Shown one piece after another: positions 14,683-22,497 of a stretch of DNA of 46,790 nucleotides (the stretch's first letter is position 1; every line of letters starts with the position of its first letter). Under the pieces are notes generated by a model. It had not been told where the DNA came from. It did not search any database and worked only from the letters and a program-made list of their open reading frames with translations. This DNA is from Telmatospirillum sp. J64-1 (GTDB taxonomy: Bacteria; Pseudomonadota; Alphaproteobacteria; Rhodospirillales; Magnetospirillaceae). Position numbers and translations under genes: made by a program. The stretch is taken from contig NZ_SBHN01000002.1 of assembly GCF_006980715.1 (NCBI RefSeq), forward strand, positions 228,081-274,870, in the 5' to 3' direction.

Positions 14683-15574
14683 TGCCGCCACCGTTCAGGC
14701 TGATGGAAATCGAGTTGCACCAGACCGCCTGGTGGGAGGCCGGATTGATATCGGCCTGCGGGCTGTCCAGGATCACGCGCTTGACGCCCGGCACCGTAAG
14801 GGCTGCCTTCAAACCGGAATCGGTATGGGGATCGCCGAGACGATGATGGTCTTGCACATAGGCCTGTGCCTGCTTCCTGCTGGCGGCCAGTACCACCTCG
14901 GCATCCGGCCCGGGGTAAAGGTCGATGCGCGCAACCAGATCGTATTCGACGATCTCGGCCGCCTGGACGGTGACGCGATCGGTCAGCGGGCGAACCTTCT
15001 TCCCCTGCAGCGCCGCCTCGACCACAGTCAGCAATTCGGGCGAGGGAATGCCCTTGCCCTCGATCGACAGGATCGTCACCACCACCTCGACCGGCGCAGG
15101 GCTTTCGACCGCGACATCCTTAACCTGCGGCGAGGCATCCAAGGCGTGGCTGATATAGGCGCCGTCCGGCCCGGCCACCGACAGGCTTTCCGGGGCGAGC
15201 ATGATGCGCTGCTTGAAGCGTTCATCGCTTTCCATGACCGGCGGCCTGGGCGGGATGGCATGCGGGTCACCCGGATCCACGACCTGGCGCTGGACCGGAT
15301 AGGGCCATGCGGCCAGATGATCGAGATCCGCTCCCTTGGCCGTAGCCAGCATGACGGCGCGGGCGGCGTCGTTGACACGCTGACGAAGCAACATTTCGCG
15401 ATAGGCGGCGACTTCCAGCAGCTTGATCGCCGGATCCGATTCCATGATGGCCGTGTATTCGCCGCGAGCTTTCAGATCGGCGATCATCTCGGCCAGGATG
15501 TCCTCGTAGGACAGGGCCTCGACGACATCGGGGGGCGGCAGCTGGTCTAGCTTGATCTGGCTGAAGGTGGTCAT
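14675..15574 (-). CDS. J: Baseplate assembly protein gpJ, 299 aa
   Basis: A P2 gpJ / baseplate J protein of standard length. Clear motifs are KLDQLPPPDVVEALSYEDIL, EVAAYREMLLRQRVNDAARA, VMLATAKGADLDHLAAWP, and the later ERFKQRIMLAPESLSVAGP. It builds the baseplate wedges with gpI and gpW. It overlaps gpW and gpI by a few bases on either side, so this part of the operon is translationally coupled. Confidence 0.95.
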   Translation of the reverse strand: MTTFSQIKLDQLPPPDVVEALSYEDILAEMIADLKARGEYTAIMESDPAIKLLEVAAYREMLLRQRVNDAARAVMLATAKGADLDHLAAWPYPVQRQVVDPGDPHAIPPRPPVMESDERFKQRIMLAPESLSVAGPDGAYISHALDASPQVKDVAVESPAPVEVVVTILSIEGKGIPSPELLTVVEAALQGKKVRPLTDRVTVQAAEIVEYDLVARIDLYPGPDAEVVLAASRKQAQAYVQDHHRLGDPHTDSGLKAALTVPGVKRVILDSPQADINPASHQAVWCNSISISLNGGGNG

Positions 15575-15906
15575 AGCACCACCTCGACCGGCGACAAGGC
15601 CTCGCCGGTGGAACGGACGATGGTGCGGATCGTGACCACGGCGCGCCCGTCCGCGCCAGGGCTGACCCGCGCGGAAGCCATATGGACCCGGGGTTCCCAG
15701 CGTTCGAGGGCATCGGCCACGGCGGCCACCATGCGCAGGCCGCCGACGGCATTGCCGGGGGCGTCGACCAAGTCGAAGACATGGGCGCCATAGCTGCGGC
15801 GCATCAGGCGCGTACCGATCGGCGTGGTCAGGATGTCGCCGATGGACTGGCGAATGTGGTCGATCTCTGACAGAGAGGCGCCGCTGTGTCGGTTCATGCC
15901 GGGCAT
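15571..15906 (-). CDS. W: Baseplate protein gpW (gp25-like), 111 aa
   Basis: P2 gpW / T4 gp25 family: MPGMNRHSGASLSEIDHIRQ, then SIGDILTTPIGTRLMRRSYG is the textbook signature of this wedge protein. ATG 15906 has GAGG seven bases upstream; a TTG at 15918 overlapping the gpV end would add four residues and is less likely. It overlaps gpJ by 4 bp. Confidence 0.93.
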   Translation of the reverse strand: MPGMNRHSGASLSEIDHIRQSIGDILTTPIGTRLMRRSYGAHVFDLVDAPGNAVGGLRMVAAVADALERWEPRVHMASARVSPGADGRAVVTIRTIVRSTGEALSPVEVVL

Positions 15907-15914
15907 TGGCGGCC

Positions 15915-16538
15915 TCAATGCGTGTGATGGTTCGAGTTGCCGCCGCCGTCCATGATCGTGCCGGTGGCCGAGATATTGCCGTTGGTCGAAATATCTCCGG
16001 TAATGGACAGGCTGCCGGTCAGGGTGAAATTGCCGGTCAGGCTGGCGCCGCCGGTGGTGCCCGTCATCGAGATCGAGGGGGCGGAGATGCTAACCGGGGC
16101 GGCAGCCGAAATGGTAACGGCGCCGCCGGCGGTGAGATCGACGGCGTCGGCGGCCTGAATGGCGATCTTGCCGGCACTGACGACGGTCAAAACCCTGGCA
16201 TCGCTGTCATACTGAAGCGTGGTGCCGTCGTTGAACTGCACCAGGTCGCGCCCTGCCTCGTCCCCGGGCGGCGGCAAAGGCTGGGAATAGAGGATCTGGA
16301 CGATGACCGCATTGGCCGGATCTCCGGCGGGGCATGCCAGCAAGACCTGCGTCCCTGCGCGTAGCGGACGCCAGCGGATGTAATTGTTGCCGATATCGGC
16401 GGGGTATGGGAGCCATCCCGAGACGCGGCCGTTGATCTCTACCCGTACCCGCGCAGAAGAATGATCGACCTCGGCGATGGTGCCGAGGCCGATCAAGTTG
16501 GAGAGTTTCCGATAGAGTTCCGACAGCGAATGGCTCAT
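15915..16538 (-). CDS. V: Baseplate spike protein gpV, 207 aa
   Basis: P2 gpV-type central spike. The N-terminal OB domain (RKLSNLIGLGTIAEVDHSSA, VSGWLPYPADIGNNYIRWRP, LLACPAGDPANAVI) is followed by a beta-helical Gly/Thr/Ile repeat region and the C-terminal GNSNHHTH. That His-x-His apex binds an iron ion at the tip of P2-family spikes. It is the first gene of the V-W-J-I-H operon and lies 44 bp from a GGGTTG-N14-CAACCC palindrome proposed as the late-activator site. Confidence 0.95.
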   Translation of the reverse strand: MSHSLSELYRKLSNLIGLGTIAEVDHSSARVRVEINGRVSGWLPYPADIGNNYIRWRPLRAGTQVLLACPAGDPANAVIVQILYSQPLPPPGDEAGRDLVQFNDGTTLQYDSDARVLTVVSAGKIAIQAADAVDLTAGGAVTISAAAPVSISAPSISMTGTTGGASLTGNFTLTGSLSITGDISTNGNISATGTIMDGGGNSNHHTH

Positions 16539-16581
16539 GCCTCAGCATGGGCACAAGGCCTTGTCCGGTTCAGCCGTCAGA

Positions 16582-16607
16582 GGGTTGTTTCGCCCGCATT
16601 CCAACCC
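16582..16607. promoter_or_regulatory. Candidate Ogr-type late activator site before V and the methylase
   Basis: GGGTTG-N14-CAACCC, perfect 6-bp arms. The same arms and spacer length occur at 23381-23406 in the O/P divergent region. The centre lies 56 bp from the V start and 112 bp from the methylase start. P2 Ogr binds a related dyad (TGT-N12-ACA) upstream of late promoters; the assignment here is inference. Confidence 0.6.
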
Positions 16608-16706
16608 CTTCCCGCTATCACCTCGGGACAGACAGATGTTCGAGAAACCGCCCGGGTTCGCGCCAGTCATGGCGGCCCGCTCCATCTGACTTTCTCGAGA
16701 GGTGCA

Positions 16707-17519
16707 ATGCCCATCAATACAGATCATCGCCCCGTGCGCTCTACATCGCCGGTGGCACCCTACCTGGGTGGCAAACGGAACCTTGCCGCCACGATCATCA
16801 AGCGGATCGCTTCGATCCCCCATCATCTCTATGCCGAACCCTTTGTCGGGATGGGAGGTGTATTCCTTCGAAGGCCGACAGCCGCCCCGGTCGAAGTGAT
16901 CAACGACTATGGCCGCGACGTAGCCAACCTCTTCAGGATCCTGCAACGGCATTACGTGCCATTCCTGGAGATGATGAAGTTCCAGTTGACTTGCCGGGCC
17001 GAATTCGAGCGCTTGGTCGCCACTGACCCTTTAACGCTGACGGACATGGAACGCGCTGCAAGGTTCCTCTACCTGCAGCGCACATGTTTCGGCGGCAAGA
17101 TCTCGGGCAGAAATTTCGGCGTCAGCAGCAACAGACCGGCCCGCTTCGATATCACCAGGCTGGCGCCACTGTTGGAGGAAGTCCATTCCAGGCTAGCCGG
17201 TGTCGTAATCGAGTGCCTGCCCTATGGGAGTTTTCTCGAACGTTACGACCGGCCGGACGCCCTGTTCTACCTCGACCCGCCTTATTGGAATTGCGAAAGC
17301 GACTATGGCAAGGGGATGTTCTGCCGCGCGGACTTCGAGGTCCTGGCGGCCCAGCTGGCGAAGCTGAAAGGGAAATTCATCCTGTCTTTGAACGACGTGC
17401 CCGAAGTGCGGCAGATCTTCCAGGGGTTCCGGGTTGAAGCCGTGGAAACCACCTATTCCGTCAGCAAAGGGAAAGGAAAGCGCGTCGGAGAAGTTCTGAT
17501 TACCTGCGGCGGTTCATAG
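16707..17519 (+). CDS. DNA adenine methylase (Dam/D12 class), 270 aa
   Basis: Start at ATG 16707 after GAGAGGTGC; the longer open frame begins inside gpV antisense. The order of motifs is that of alpha-class N6-adenine methyltransferases: APYLGGKR (motif X, about 17-24), AEPFVGMGGVF (motif I, AdoMet binding, 43-53) and FYLDPPYW (motif IV catalytic DPPY, 190-193). It transfers methyl from AdoMet to adenine; Dam-like enzymes of this group act on GATC, but the target here is not proven. It is encoded on the strand opposite the late operon, between V and S, where P2 carries the non-essential orf30. It could protect phage DNA from host restriction. Confidence 0.9.
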   Translation: MPINTDHRPVRSTSPVAPYLGGKRNLAATIIKRIASIPHHLYAEPFVGMGGVFLRRPTAAPVEVINDYGRDVANLFRILQRHYVPFLEMMKFQLTCRAEFERLVATDPLTLTDMERAARFLYLQRTCFGGKISGRNFGVSSNRPARFDITRLAPLLEEVHSRLAGVVIECLPYGSFLERYDRPDALFYLDPPYWNCESDYGKGMFCRADFEVLAAQLAKLKGKFILSLNDVPEVRQIFQGFRVEAVETTYSVSKGKGKRVGEVLITCGGS

Positions 17520-17554
17520 AGATGCCATGGACTGGGCGACACCCGGCTCGTCTG

Positions 17555-18022
17555 TCAACGCATCGCGTCCGACAGATGTTCGAGGATCCGGGCGCGAGCC
17601 CAGTCCAAGTCGGCCACGCTCAGCCCCAGCAGCTGGCGGGCCGGATATTTCACCCGAGGACCGTTCGGCGCGACATTATCGACATGGCCGTGGTGATGGA
17701 CGGCGGCGATCTGGGCGTTGCGGCCGCGATAGCCGATTTCCGCTCCGTTCCCGTCGGCGCTGATCACCATCCGGCGCACGGCACGCAGGCCGATCAGCAT
17801 CTTTGCGGTCGAGCGGACCCGCCCCTTTGCATTGCGCTTACGCGGTTCCCAGGGCTGGCCGTCAGGCCCAGCCTGACGGGTGATGCGCTGTTGGTTCCGC
17901 TTGCGCAATTCCCGCGCCATCTCCCGAAATAGCTTCTGCCTTTCCCCGGGCTCCAGGGCAGCCATCGCTTTGCGCAGCCAAGCGTCCAATCCAGCGAAGG
18001 CTGTATCCGCGCTATTCATCAT
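17555..18022 (-). CDS. S: Tail completion / virion morphogenesis protein gpS, 155 aa
   Basis: P2 gpS family: LDAWLRKAMAALEPGERQKL, REMARELRKRNQQRITRQ, PDGQPWEPRKRN, and the later AAVHHHGHVDNVAPNGPRVKYP, then RQLLGLSVADLDWARARIL. gpS works with gpR to finish the tail and join it to the head. Start ATG 18022 (another ATG immediately follows) overlaps gpR. The 3' end faces the convergent methylase gene with a 35-bp gap. Confidence 0.93.
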   Translation of the reverse strand: MMNSADTAFAGLDAWLRKAMAALEPGERQKLFREMARELRKRNQQRITRQAGPDGQPWEPRKRNAKGRVRSTAKMLIGLRAVRRMVISADGNGAEIGYRGRNAQIAAVHHHGHVDNVAPNGPRVKYPARQLLGLSVADLDWARARILEHLSDAMR

Positions 18023-18437
18023 GCAGCCCCAAGGCTTGGTCGGCTATGAGTTCACCCAAGGCATCGGGATCGTCCTGCGCCTGCAGCATCGTGCCGCCCG
18101 GCAGGACCGTCGCCTTGATCACGTCGGCCATTTCGATCTGCATCGAGATGTCGGAAGCCTTGTGGTCGATAATGTCGACATGGAATTTCAGGGCATCCGG
18201 CGGCGCCGATGGAAGATGGCGATCCATCCAGGAGAGCATTACGAAGAGCAGATCCTGGGGGTTACCTGGAAAGCCGACAACGACCAGATGCGCGGTATAG
18301 GAGACCTTGAATGATGGAGGGCCGTCCCCCCGATAGGCAGTGACGGCCCCTTTTTCGGCGAAAGTGAGCAGATCCTTGGCCTTCAGGCCCAGGGCCGAGG
18401 CCAGAAGATAGTCCCGCGCCTCGGTGAGCTTCTTCAC
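18012..18437 (-). CDS. R: Tail completion protein gpR, 141 aa
   Basis: P2 gpR family, short acidic protein beginning KKLTEARDYLLASALGLKA and containing FKVSYTAHLVVVGFPGNPQD and a WMDRHLPSAPPDAL stretch. It overlaps gpS by 11 bp and the preceding 66-aa ORF by 4 bp. Needed with gpS for tail completion in P2. Confidence 0.88.
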   Translation of the reverse strand: MKKLTEARDYLLASALGLKAKDLLTFAEKGAVTAYRGDGPPSFKVSYTAHLVVVGFPGNPQDLLFVMLSWMDRHLPSAPPDALKFHVDIIDHKASDISMQIEMADVIKATVLPGGTMLQAQDDPDALGELIADQALGLHDE

Positions 18438-18634
18438 CTCCCCTCTCCCTGAATTCTCGAATGAAGCTCATCCGATAAAGCATTGAGCCGACTCCATTCT
18501 TCCGGCGACGGATCGCGGCCTTCATCGGCCAGCCTGCGCACCAGGTCGCGGGCTTCGATGGCAATCACCACCCCACGGGCGGCGGCTTCGGCCAGCGTCA
18601 GGCCGAGATGGATCAGATGGATGGTGGAGGGCAT
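18434..18634 (-). CDS. Small hypothetical phage protein, 66 aa
   Basis: A helical 66-aa protein (STIHLIHLGLTLAEAAARGV, VIAIEARDLVRRLADEGRDP, SPEEWSRLNALSDELHSRI). Its start ATG 18634 lies 46 bp after the holin/lipoprotein gene, and its stop overlaps the gpR start, so it belongs to the late lysis-tail transcript. No signal peptide or clear membrane segment, which argues against a spanin. Function not recognised. Confidence 0.65.
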   Translation of the reverse strand: MPSTIHLIHLGLTLAEAAARGVVIAIEARDLVRRLADEGRDPSPEEWSRLNALSDELHSRIQGEGR

Positions 18635-18680
18635 GGCGGGAATCCTGCAGGTCTGAGGGGGCTGATGTGGCGGGGACTGA

Positions 18681-19247
18681 TCATTCCAGCTGCGTCACCA
18701 AGGCGACCAAGCGCTTGACCGCATGCTCTGCCGTGGCAATCAAGGAGGGAATCAGAGGATCGTCACCGGCCCGTACAGCCGACTGGGCGCGGCCAAGGGC
18801 GACATAGGCGGCGGCATCGGCTTCCTGGATCACGGCCACCACCGCCGGTTTCGCCGCCGAACTCTCGACATAGCCCACGGCCATGGCCTGTGCGGCGGTG
18901 TAATCGGCCTGCAGGGCATAGACACGCTGTGCCGGCGACTGGGCGGCGGGCGTGGCGCAGGCGCCAAGGAGAAGCGTCAGGGCCAGGGGCGTGGCCAGCA
19001 GCAGCGCTAGAGCGGTGCCGCTTCCGGTGCCGGAAGAGCGACCGAAGTTGATGCCGCTGCGTGCCTTGATCCGGCCGATGATAGTCAGCAGCAGGCCGCC
19101 GGCGGTGGAGATCGCCAGGACGAGTTCGACGACCTGCCCCTGCAGCTCGGGCGAGATCTGCACGCCGAAGATGGCCAGGAAGGCGGAGACGCTGGACAGC
19201 AGGCTGCCGAGGATGGTGCGGGAGAGATACCAAGGCTTGGTGGTCAT
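18681..19247 (-). CDS. Holin-like membrane protein fused to a lipobox-bearing domain (spanin-like), 188 aa
   Basis: The N-terminal 60 residues (TTKPWYLSRTILGSLLSSVS, AFLAIFGVQIS, VELVLAISTAGGLLLTIIGR) resemble phage holin/membrane proteins with two hydrophobic helices. After a basic linker, a third hydrophobic stretch ends in LLLGAC (Cys97), a good lipoprotein signal followed by TPAAQSPAQRVY and a helical tail. No ATG, GTG or TTG is placed to start the lipoprotein part separately. The gene lies in the lysis cassette after the endolysin, where P2-like phages encode Rz/Rz1 spanins. The second half may act as the outer-membrane spanin; processing is unproven. Confidence 0.6.
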   Translation of the reverse strand: MTTKPWYLSRTILGSLLSSVSAFLAIFGVQISPELQGQVVELVLAISTAGGLLLTIIGRIKARSGINFGRSSGTGSGTALALLLATPLALTLLLGACATPAAQSPAQRVYALQADYTAAQAMAVGYVESSAAKPAVVAVIQEADAAAYVALGRAQSAVRAGDDPLIPSLIATAEHAVKRLVALVTQLE

Positions 19248-19262
19248 GGATGGTTTCCCAGG

Positions 19263-19835
19263 TCAGAGAGAAAGGGCGGGCGTGACGACACGATGGGCGA
19301 ACCAGCCGAAGGTGAAGCGCTGGTTTTCCTGGCGCTCTTCGCTGATGTCGATATAGCGGTGGCCCTGCTGGGCATTCAGCGCCGCCAGCATGACGTCGAT
19401 CATCATGCGCCGCCCTTGATCGGCTCGGCGGCGGGCGTATTCGTGCAAGGCGCCGATGGTACGGGGGCCCACCAGCCCGTCGACGACCAGGTCCGGCCAA
19501 AGACGGCCGCGATCGTTGAAGGCGTTCAGCGCGCGCTGAAGGAAGCGGCCCGCCATGCCGACACCCATGTTGATGCCGGTATCGGCCAGTTCGGCGGCAA
19601 TCTCGGGACTGATCGCCTCGACGTCATCCAGGCGCAGGCAGTTCCAATAGAGGTCGGCATAGACGGCTTCGGCCACATGGCGCGGCATGTCCTTCATGGG
19701 ACCGTGATAGCCATAGGCCCTGGCCACACCTTCGGTGACGCCCCAATTGGTCTCGCCGCCAAGATCGAGAGGGTCGTTCACATAGCCCTTCTCGCGGCCG
19801 ATGACTTGGTCAATGATCTTTGTTTTCAGCGACAT
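19263..19835 (-). CDS. GH108-family endolysin, 190 aa
   Basis: Glycoside hydrolase family 108 (secretion-activator/endolysin type). REKGYVNDPLDLGGETNWGV carries the catalytic Glu15. A peptidoglycan-binding-like C-terminal segment follows (INMGVGMAGRFLQRALNA, DLVVDGLVGPRTIGAL). The length is normal and there is no signal peptide, so release would depend on the adjacent holin. It overlaps the holin gene by 26 bp. It takes the place of P2 gpK. Confidence 0.93.
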   Translation of the reverse strand: MSLKTKIIDQVIGREKGYVNDPLDLGGETNWGVTEGVARAYGYHGPMKDMPRHVAEAVYADLYWNCLRLDDVEAISPEIAAELADTGINMGVGMAGRFLQRALNAFNDRGRLWPDLVVDGLVGPRTIGALHEYARRRADQGRRMMIDVMLAALNAQQGHRYIDISEERQENQRFTFGWFAHRVVTPALSL

Positions 19836-20019
19836 GGCGGGCTTTCTCCAACCGATAATGGAGGTGTTTGTAGACGGCGTTGACCGCGAAGGTGGCCACA
19901 GCCAGGCCCAGGCCGCAGATCGCGACCCATTCGTTGACCGTCAGCGAGGCGGCGCCGGCAGCCGTACCCAGGCTGGTGGCGTAGGCGGTGATGGTGGGAG
20001 TCTTGTCGGTCAGTCCCAT
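19810..20019 (-). CDS. Holin, 69 aa
   Basis: A small protein with two hydrophobic segments: ITAYATSLGTAAGAAS is weakly hydrophobic and VAICGLGLAVATFAVNAVY is clearly membrane-spanning. A charged tail (KHLHYRLEKARHVAENKDH) follows. Size, charge and the position between gpX and the endolysin fit the phage holin role of P2 gpY. It overlaps both neighbours, so lysis proteins are translated in a coupled string. Confidence 0.8.
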   Translation of the reverse strand: MGLTDKTPTITAYATSLGTAAGAASLTVNEWVAICGLGLAVATFAVNAVYKHLHYRLEKARHVAENKDH

Positions 20020-20216
20020 AGGTTCAGTCCCGGCTTGGTCTGCTGGCGCCGAGGCGGCAGGGTGATCGGGGTGCCATGCGGCAGGACCGGGCCAAGGGCG
20101 GCCAGACCCGGATTGGCTTCGAGAATGGCGGTGACCATGCTGGTATCGCCGTCGTAATAGCGGTCGGCGATCAGGTCCGCGGTATCGCCCTGGCGGCTGT
20201 GGACCACCGTCGCCAT
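20010..20216 (-). CDS. X: Tail protein gpX (LysM-like), 68 aa
   Basis: P2 gpX family: HSRQGDTADLIADRYYDGDT, then ILEANPGLAALGPVLPHGTP and ITLPP give the LysM-like pattern. ATG 20216 overlaps the gpL stop (ATGA). The longer frame upstream lies inside gpL and is not used. The product is a small tail component linked to hub assembly. Confidence 0.92.
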   Translation of the reverse strand: MATVVHSRQGDTADLIADRYYDGDTSMVTAILEANPGLAALGPVLPHGTPITLPPRRQQTKPGLNLWD

Positions 20217-20677
20217 CAGATCAACTCCACCACCGTCCGCGGACGGCCGGTCAACCGGGCCAGCGCCTCGCTGGACTGCCGCAACCATCCATCCACGGTT
20301 TCCTCGAGCGCATCGGCACGCTGGTGACCGGACTTGGTGCTGTCGTAGTCGCGGGTGGCATCCAGCAGCATGGCCCGGGCACGGGCATAGACCCCGGTCT
20401 TGTAAAGCAGCAGCTTGGCGGACTGCCCCCCATAGCTGTCTGCAGGAACCTGATCGAGGCTTTCGGCAACCTGCTGGGCGCGCCATGCCGCGATACCGGC
20501 ATTGACTTCGATCATGGCCGCCTGGATCACCGCCGCCACCCGCTCGGCGCCGAAGATCTGCCCCAGGCCGGTCGCGCCGCGCATTTCCGCGACGGACAGG
20601 TCGGGATACCAGCCATCGTTCTCGACGGCCTGGTCTGCCGGGCCGGTGCCGCTGGAGGGGATGAAGCTGCTACTCAC
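20216..20677 (-). CDS. L: Head completion protein gpL, 153 aa
   Basis: P2 gpL family, recognised by YPDLSVAEMRGATGLG near the N-terminus, ERVAAVIQAAMIEVNAGIAA in the middle, LLYKTGVYARARAMLLDATR and DYDSTKSGHQRADALEETVD. It begins with GTG 20677, with GAGG eight bases upstream. That ribosome site follows directly after the T-run of the hairpin between M and L, so readthrough of the hairpin is required unless an internal promoter exists. Confidence 0.92.
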   Translation of the reverse strand: MSSSFIPSSGTGPADQAVENDGWYPDLSVAEMRGATGLGQIFGAERVAAVIQAAMIEVNAGIAAWRAQQVAESLDQVPADSYGGQSAKLLLYKTGVYARARAMLLDATRDYDSTKSGHQRADALEETVDGWLRQSSEALARLTGRPRTVVELI

Positions 20678-20689
20678 GGTCTCGACCTC

Positions 20690-20764
20690 AAAAAAGAGAC
20701 GGCGACGGTGGAAGAAGAAAGTTCAGCCTGAAGGCATTGCCCCCTTCCCCACGCCGTCGCCGTC
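20690..20764 (-). terminator. Hairpin with T-run between M and L (attenuator-like)
   Basis: On the minus strand GACGGCGACGG (20764-20754) pairs perfectly with CCGTCGCCGTC (20708-20698), which is followed by TCTTTTTT. The loop is about 45 nt but its ends can add pairs (TGGGGAAG against CTTCTTCCA). It lies inside the late operon, so it may lower expression of L and the genes after it relative to capsid genes. Confidence 0.5.
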
Positions 20765-20773
20765 GGGGGGAGA

Positions 20774-21460
20774 TCAATCGCCGGGCTCGGTGTCGGCGGA
20801 ATCGTTATCGGTGACCTTCTTGAGACGCTTCAGCTCGGTCTTGACCCCGCAGCGGGGATCGAGGGTACAGGCCTCCTCAAGCAAGCCGATGGCGCGCTCG
20901 ACGTCGCTGTCCTTGACCATCATCCCCAGGGCTTTCAGAGCCTTGGCCCGCACCTCGTCGGGCATGTCCTTCCCTTCGGTCAGGTCCAGGGCATCACCCA
21001 GCGCCACGGCCAGGTCCTGGTTCTCGGGATCGGTCAGGGCCTGTTCCGCCAGCTCTTCGAGGAGAGAAGTCGGGAGGTCACGCGCCCAACCATCCGGCAT
21101 GGCCATCTCGTGCCGGAGGGCGTAAGCCGCGATCTCCAGCGCCTGTGCATAGAGACCGGCATCGATGCGCCACATCATGACCGTCACCAGCACCGTATCC
21201 TGGGCGCCATTTCCGGCAGCCAGAACGCCTTCGACATAGGCCTCGTAGTCCTGCAAGAAGCCCAGCTTGGCCTCGGCCTTGCCCTTGCGCGACTGGATGG
21301 CCTTCAGGGCAGCCTTGTGAATGCCCAGTTGGGCCAGCATGCGGTCATGCAGGCTGCCGGAGGCCGGAACGGCGACGGCTTGGCGAAGCGGCATCGCCGC
21401 AGCCTGCTTGGCCGCGACTGTGCGTTCGTAATGGCGGCGGGCGAGCGACATCACATCCAT
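20774..21460 (-). CDS. M: Terminase small subunit gpM, 228 aa
   Basis: P2 gpM family: SLARRHYERTVAAKQAAA near the start, MLAQLGIHKAALKAIQSRKG, KAEAKLGFLQDYEAYVEGVL, then VLVTVMMWRIDAGLYAQALE and IAAYALRHEM. These are the usual conserved blocks. It recognises cos DNA together with gpP. ATG 21460 overlaps the capsid gene end by 10 bp. The acidic C-terminus (NDSADTEPGD) is typical. Confidence 0.93.
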   Translation of the reverse strand: MDVMSLARRHYERTVAAKQAAAMPLRQAVAVPASGSLHDRMLAQLGIHKAALKAIQSRKGKAEAKLGFLQDYEAYVEGVLAAGNGAQDTVLVTVMMWRIDAGLYAQALEIAAYALRHEMAMPDGWARDLPTSLLEELAEQALTDPENQDLAVALGDALDLTEGKDMPDEVRAKALKALGMMVKDSDVERAIGLLEEACTLDPRCGVKTELKRLKKVTDNDSADTEPGD

Positions 21461-22461
21461 CCCCCGGCGCCGTCGGGCACCAGGATGCCTTCGATCAGCG
21501 CCGCCGCGCCGTAATCCTCGACGACATAGGCCTCGTTGACCGACAGGTAATCCTCGATCCGGTCGCGCTTGGGATTATCCGCGATATGTCGGCGATGCGT
21601 GCCGTTCTGCCAGTAGATGGACAGGTTCTCGGGCTTGGTGATCAGGATCGACTTGCCGGGGAAGAACGGTACGGTCATGGCCTTGCGGCCGCCCACGGTG
21701 CGGGTATGCAGCAGGGTGGACATGGCCACATGCTCGGTCGGGGTCGACGCGGCGCTCTCGATCAGACCCATGTATTTGTCGGTCAGCAGGCCACTGCCGA
21801 TGATCACGATCAGGTCGGCATCTTCCCGGTGCCATTCGTCGAGCAGGCTGTTGACGGCATCGAAGACCGCCGCGTCGAACGAAGTGTAATCGCCGCCGGG
21901 GCCGATCTTGACGCCCGCCAGAACCCGTTCCTCGGCATCATCGCGGATGTGCTGTAGCCAGCCCTTGTTGACGTCCTGCAGCATGGGATTTTCGCCCAGG
22001 TCGGTATCGGGCGCCGCATGGGTGCCGTGCCAGCCGATGGTGAGGCGATCACGCGCCACCTGCTGGGTGACATGGTTGCGGATGCGGGTCTGGAAGTCCG
22101 GGAACTTGGCCCAGGCATCGAGATGGGCGTATTTCAGATGCGTGTCGAAATTGGTCTGGACGCAGGCATAGCCCTTGGGCCGCATGTTGGTAATGCTGCG
22201 GGTCTGGCGGTCGGCCTGGTCGGTATTGGTACGGCCTGCGACCCGGGAATTGGTGCCAAGCCCCAGGGTTTCCCCGGTCTGCTGGTCGACCGGAATGATG
22301 TTGATCGCTTTCAGGAAATCAGCCGATTCCTGGATTCGGTCTTCGAGCTTCTGCGCGACCGTGGGAGCGACATTGAACTTGGTGGTGACATTCGGCACGC
22401 CGTTCAGCTGCGCCAGCTGCGCGGCATAGGCGTTGAAAGCGACGCGGGTTTCGTTGCGCAT
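21451..22461 (-). CDS. N: Major capsid protein gpN, 336 aa
   Basis: P2 gpN family: MRNETRVAFNAYAAQLAQLN at the N-terminus, the FLKAINIIPVDQQTGETLGL block, NMRPKGYACVQTNFDTHLKY, and the conserved WHGTHAAPDTDLGENPMLQD with VNKGWLQHIRD. Length is normal. In P2 the N-terminal about 30 residues are removed by the gpO protease during maturation; the same is expected here. It lies between O and M. Confidence 0.96.
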   Translation of the reverse strand: MRNETRVAFNAYAAQLAQLNGVPNVTTKFNVAPTVAQKLEDRIQESADFLKAINIIPVDQQTGETLGLGTNSRVAGRTNTDQADRQTRSITNMRPKGYACVQTNFDTHLKYAHLDAWAKFPDFQTRIRNHVTQQVARDRLTIGWHGTHAAPDTDLGENPMLQDVNKGWLQHIRDDAEERVLAGVKIGPGGDYTSFDAAVFDAVNSLLDEWHREDADLIVIIGSGLLTDKYMGLIESAASTPTEHVAMSTLLHTRTVGGRKAMTVPFFPGKSILITKPENLSIYWQNGTHRRHIADNPKRDRIEDYLSVNEAYVVEDYGAAALIEGILVPDGAGGWM

Positions 22462-22497
22462 GGAACGGGGATCCTTGTGATGGGTCGGCGGAGCTGA

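Noticed and set aside
13475-15550. 691-codon plus-strand frame over the fibre, I and J genes
   Set aside because: An antisense shadow of high-GC genes; the minus-strand products are clear P2 homologues.
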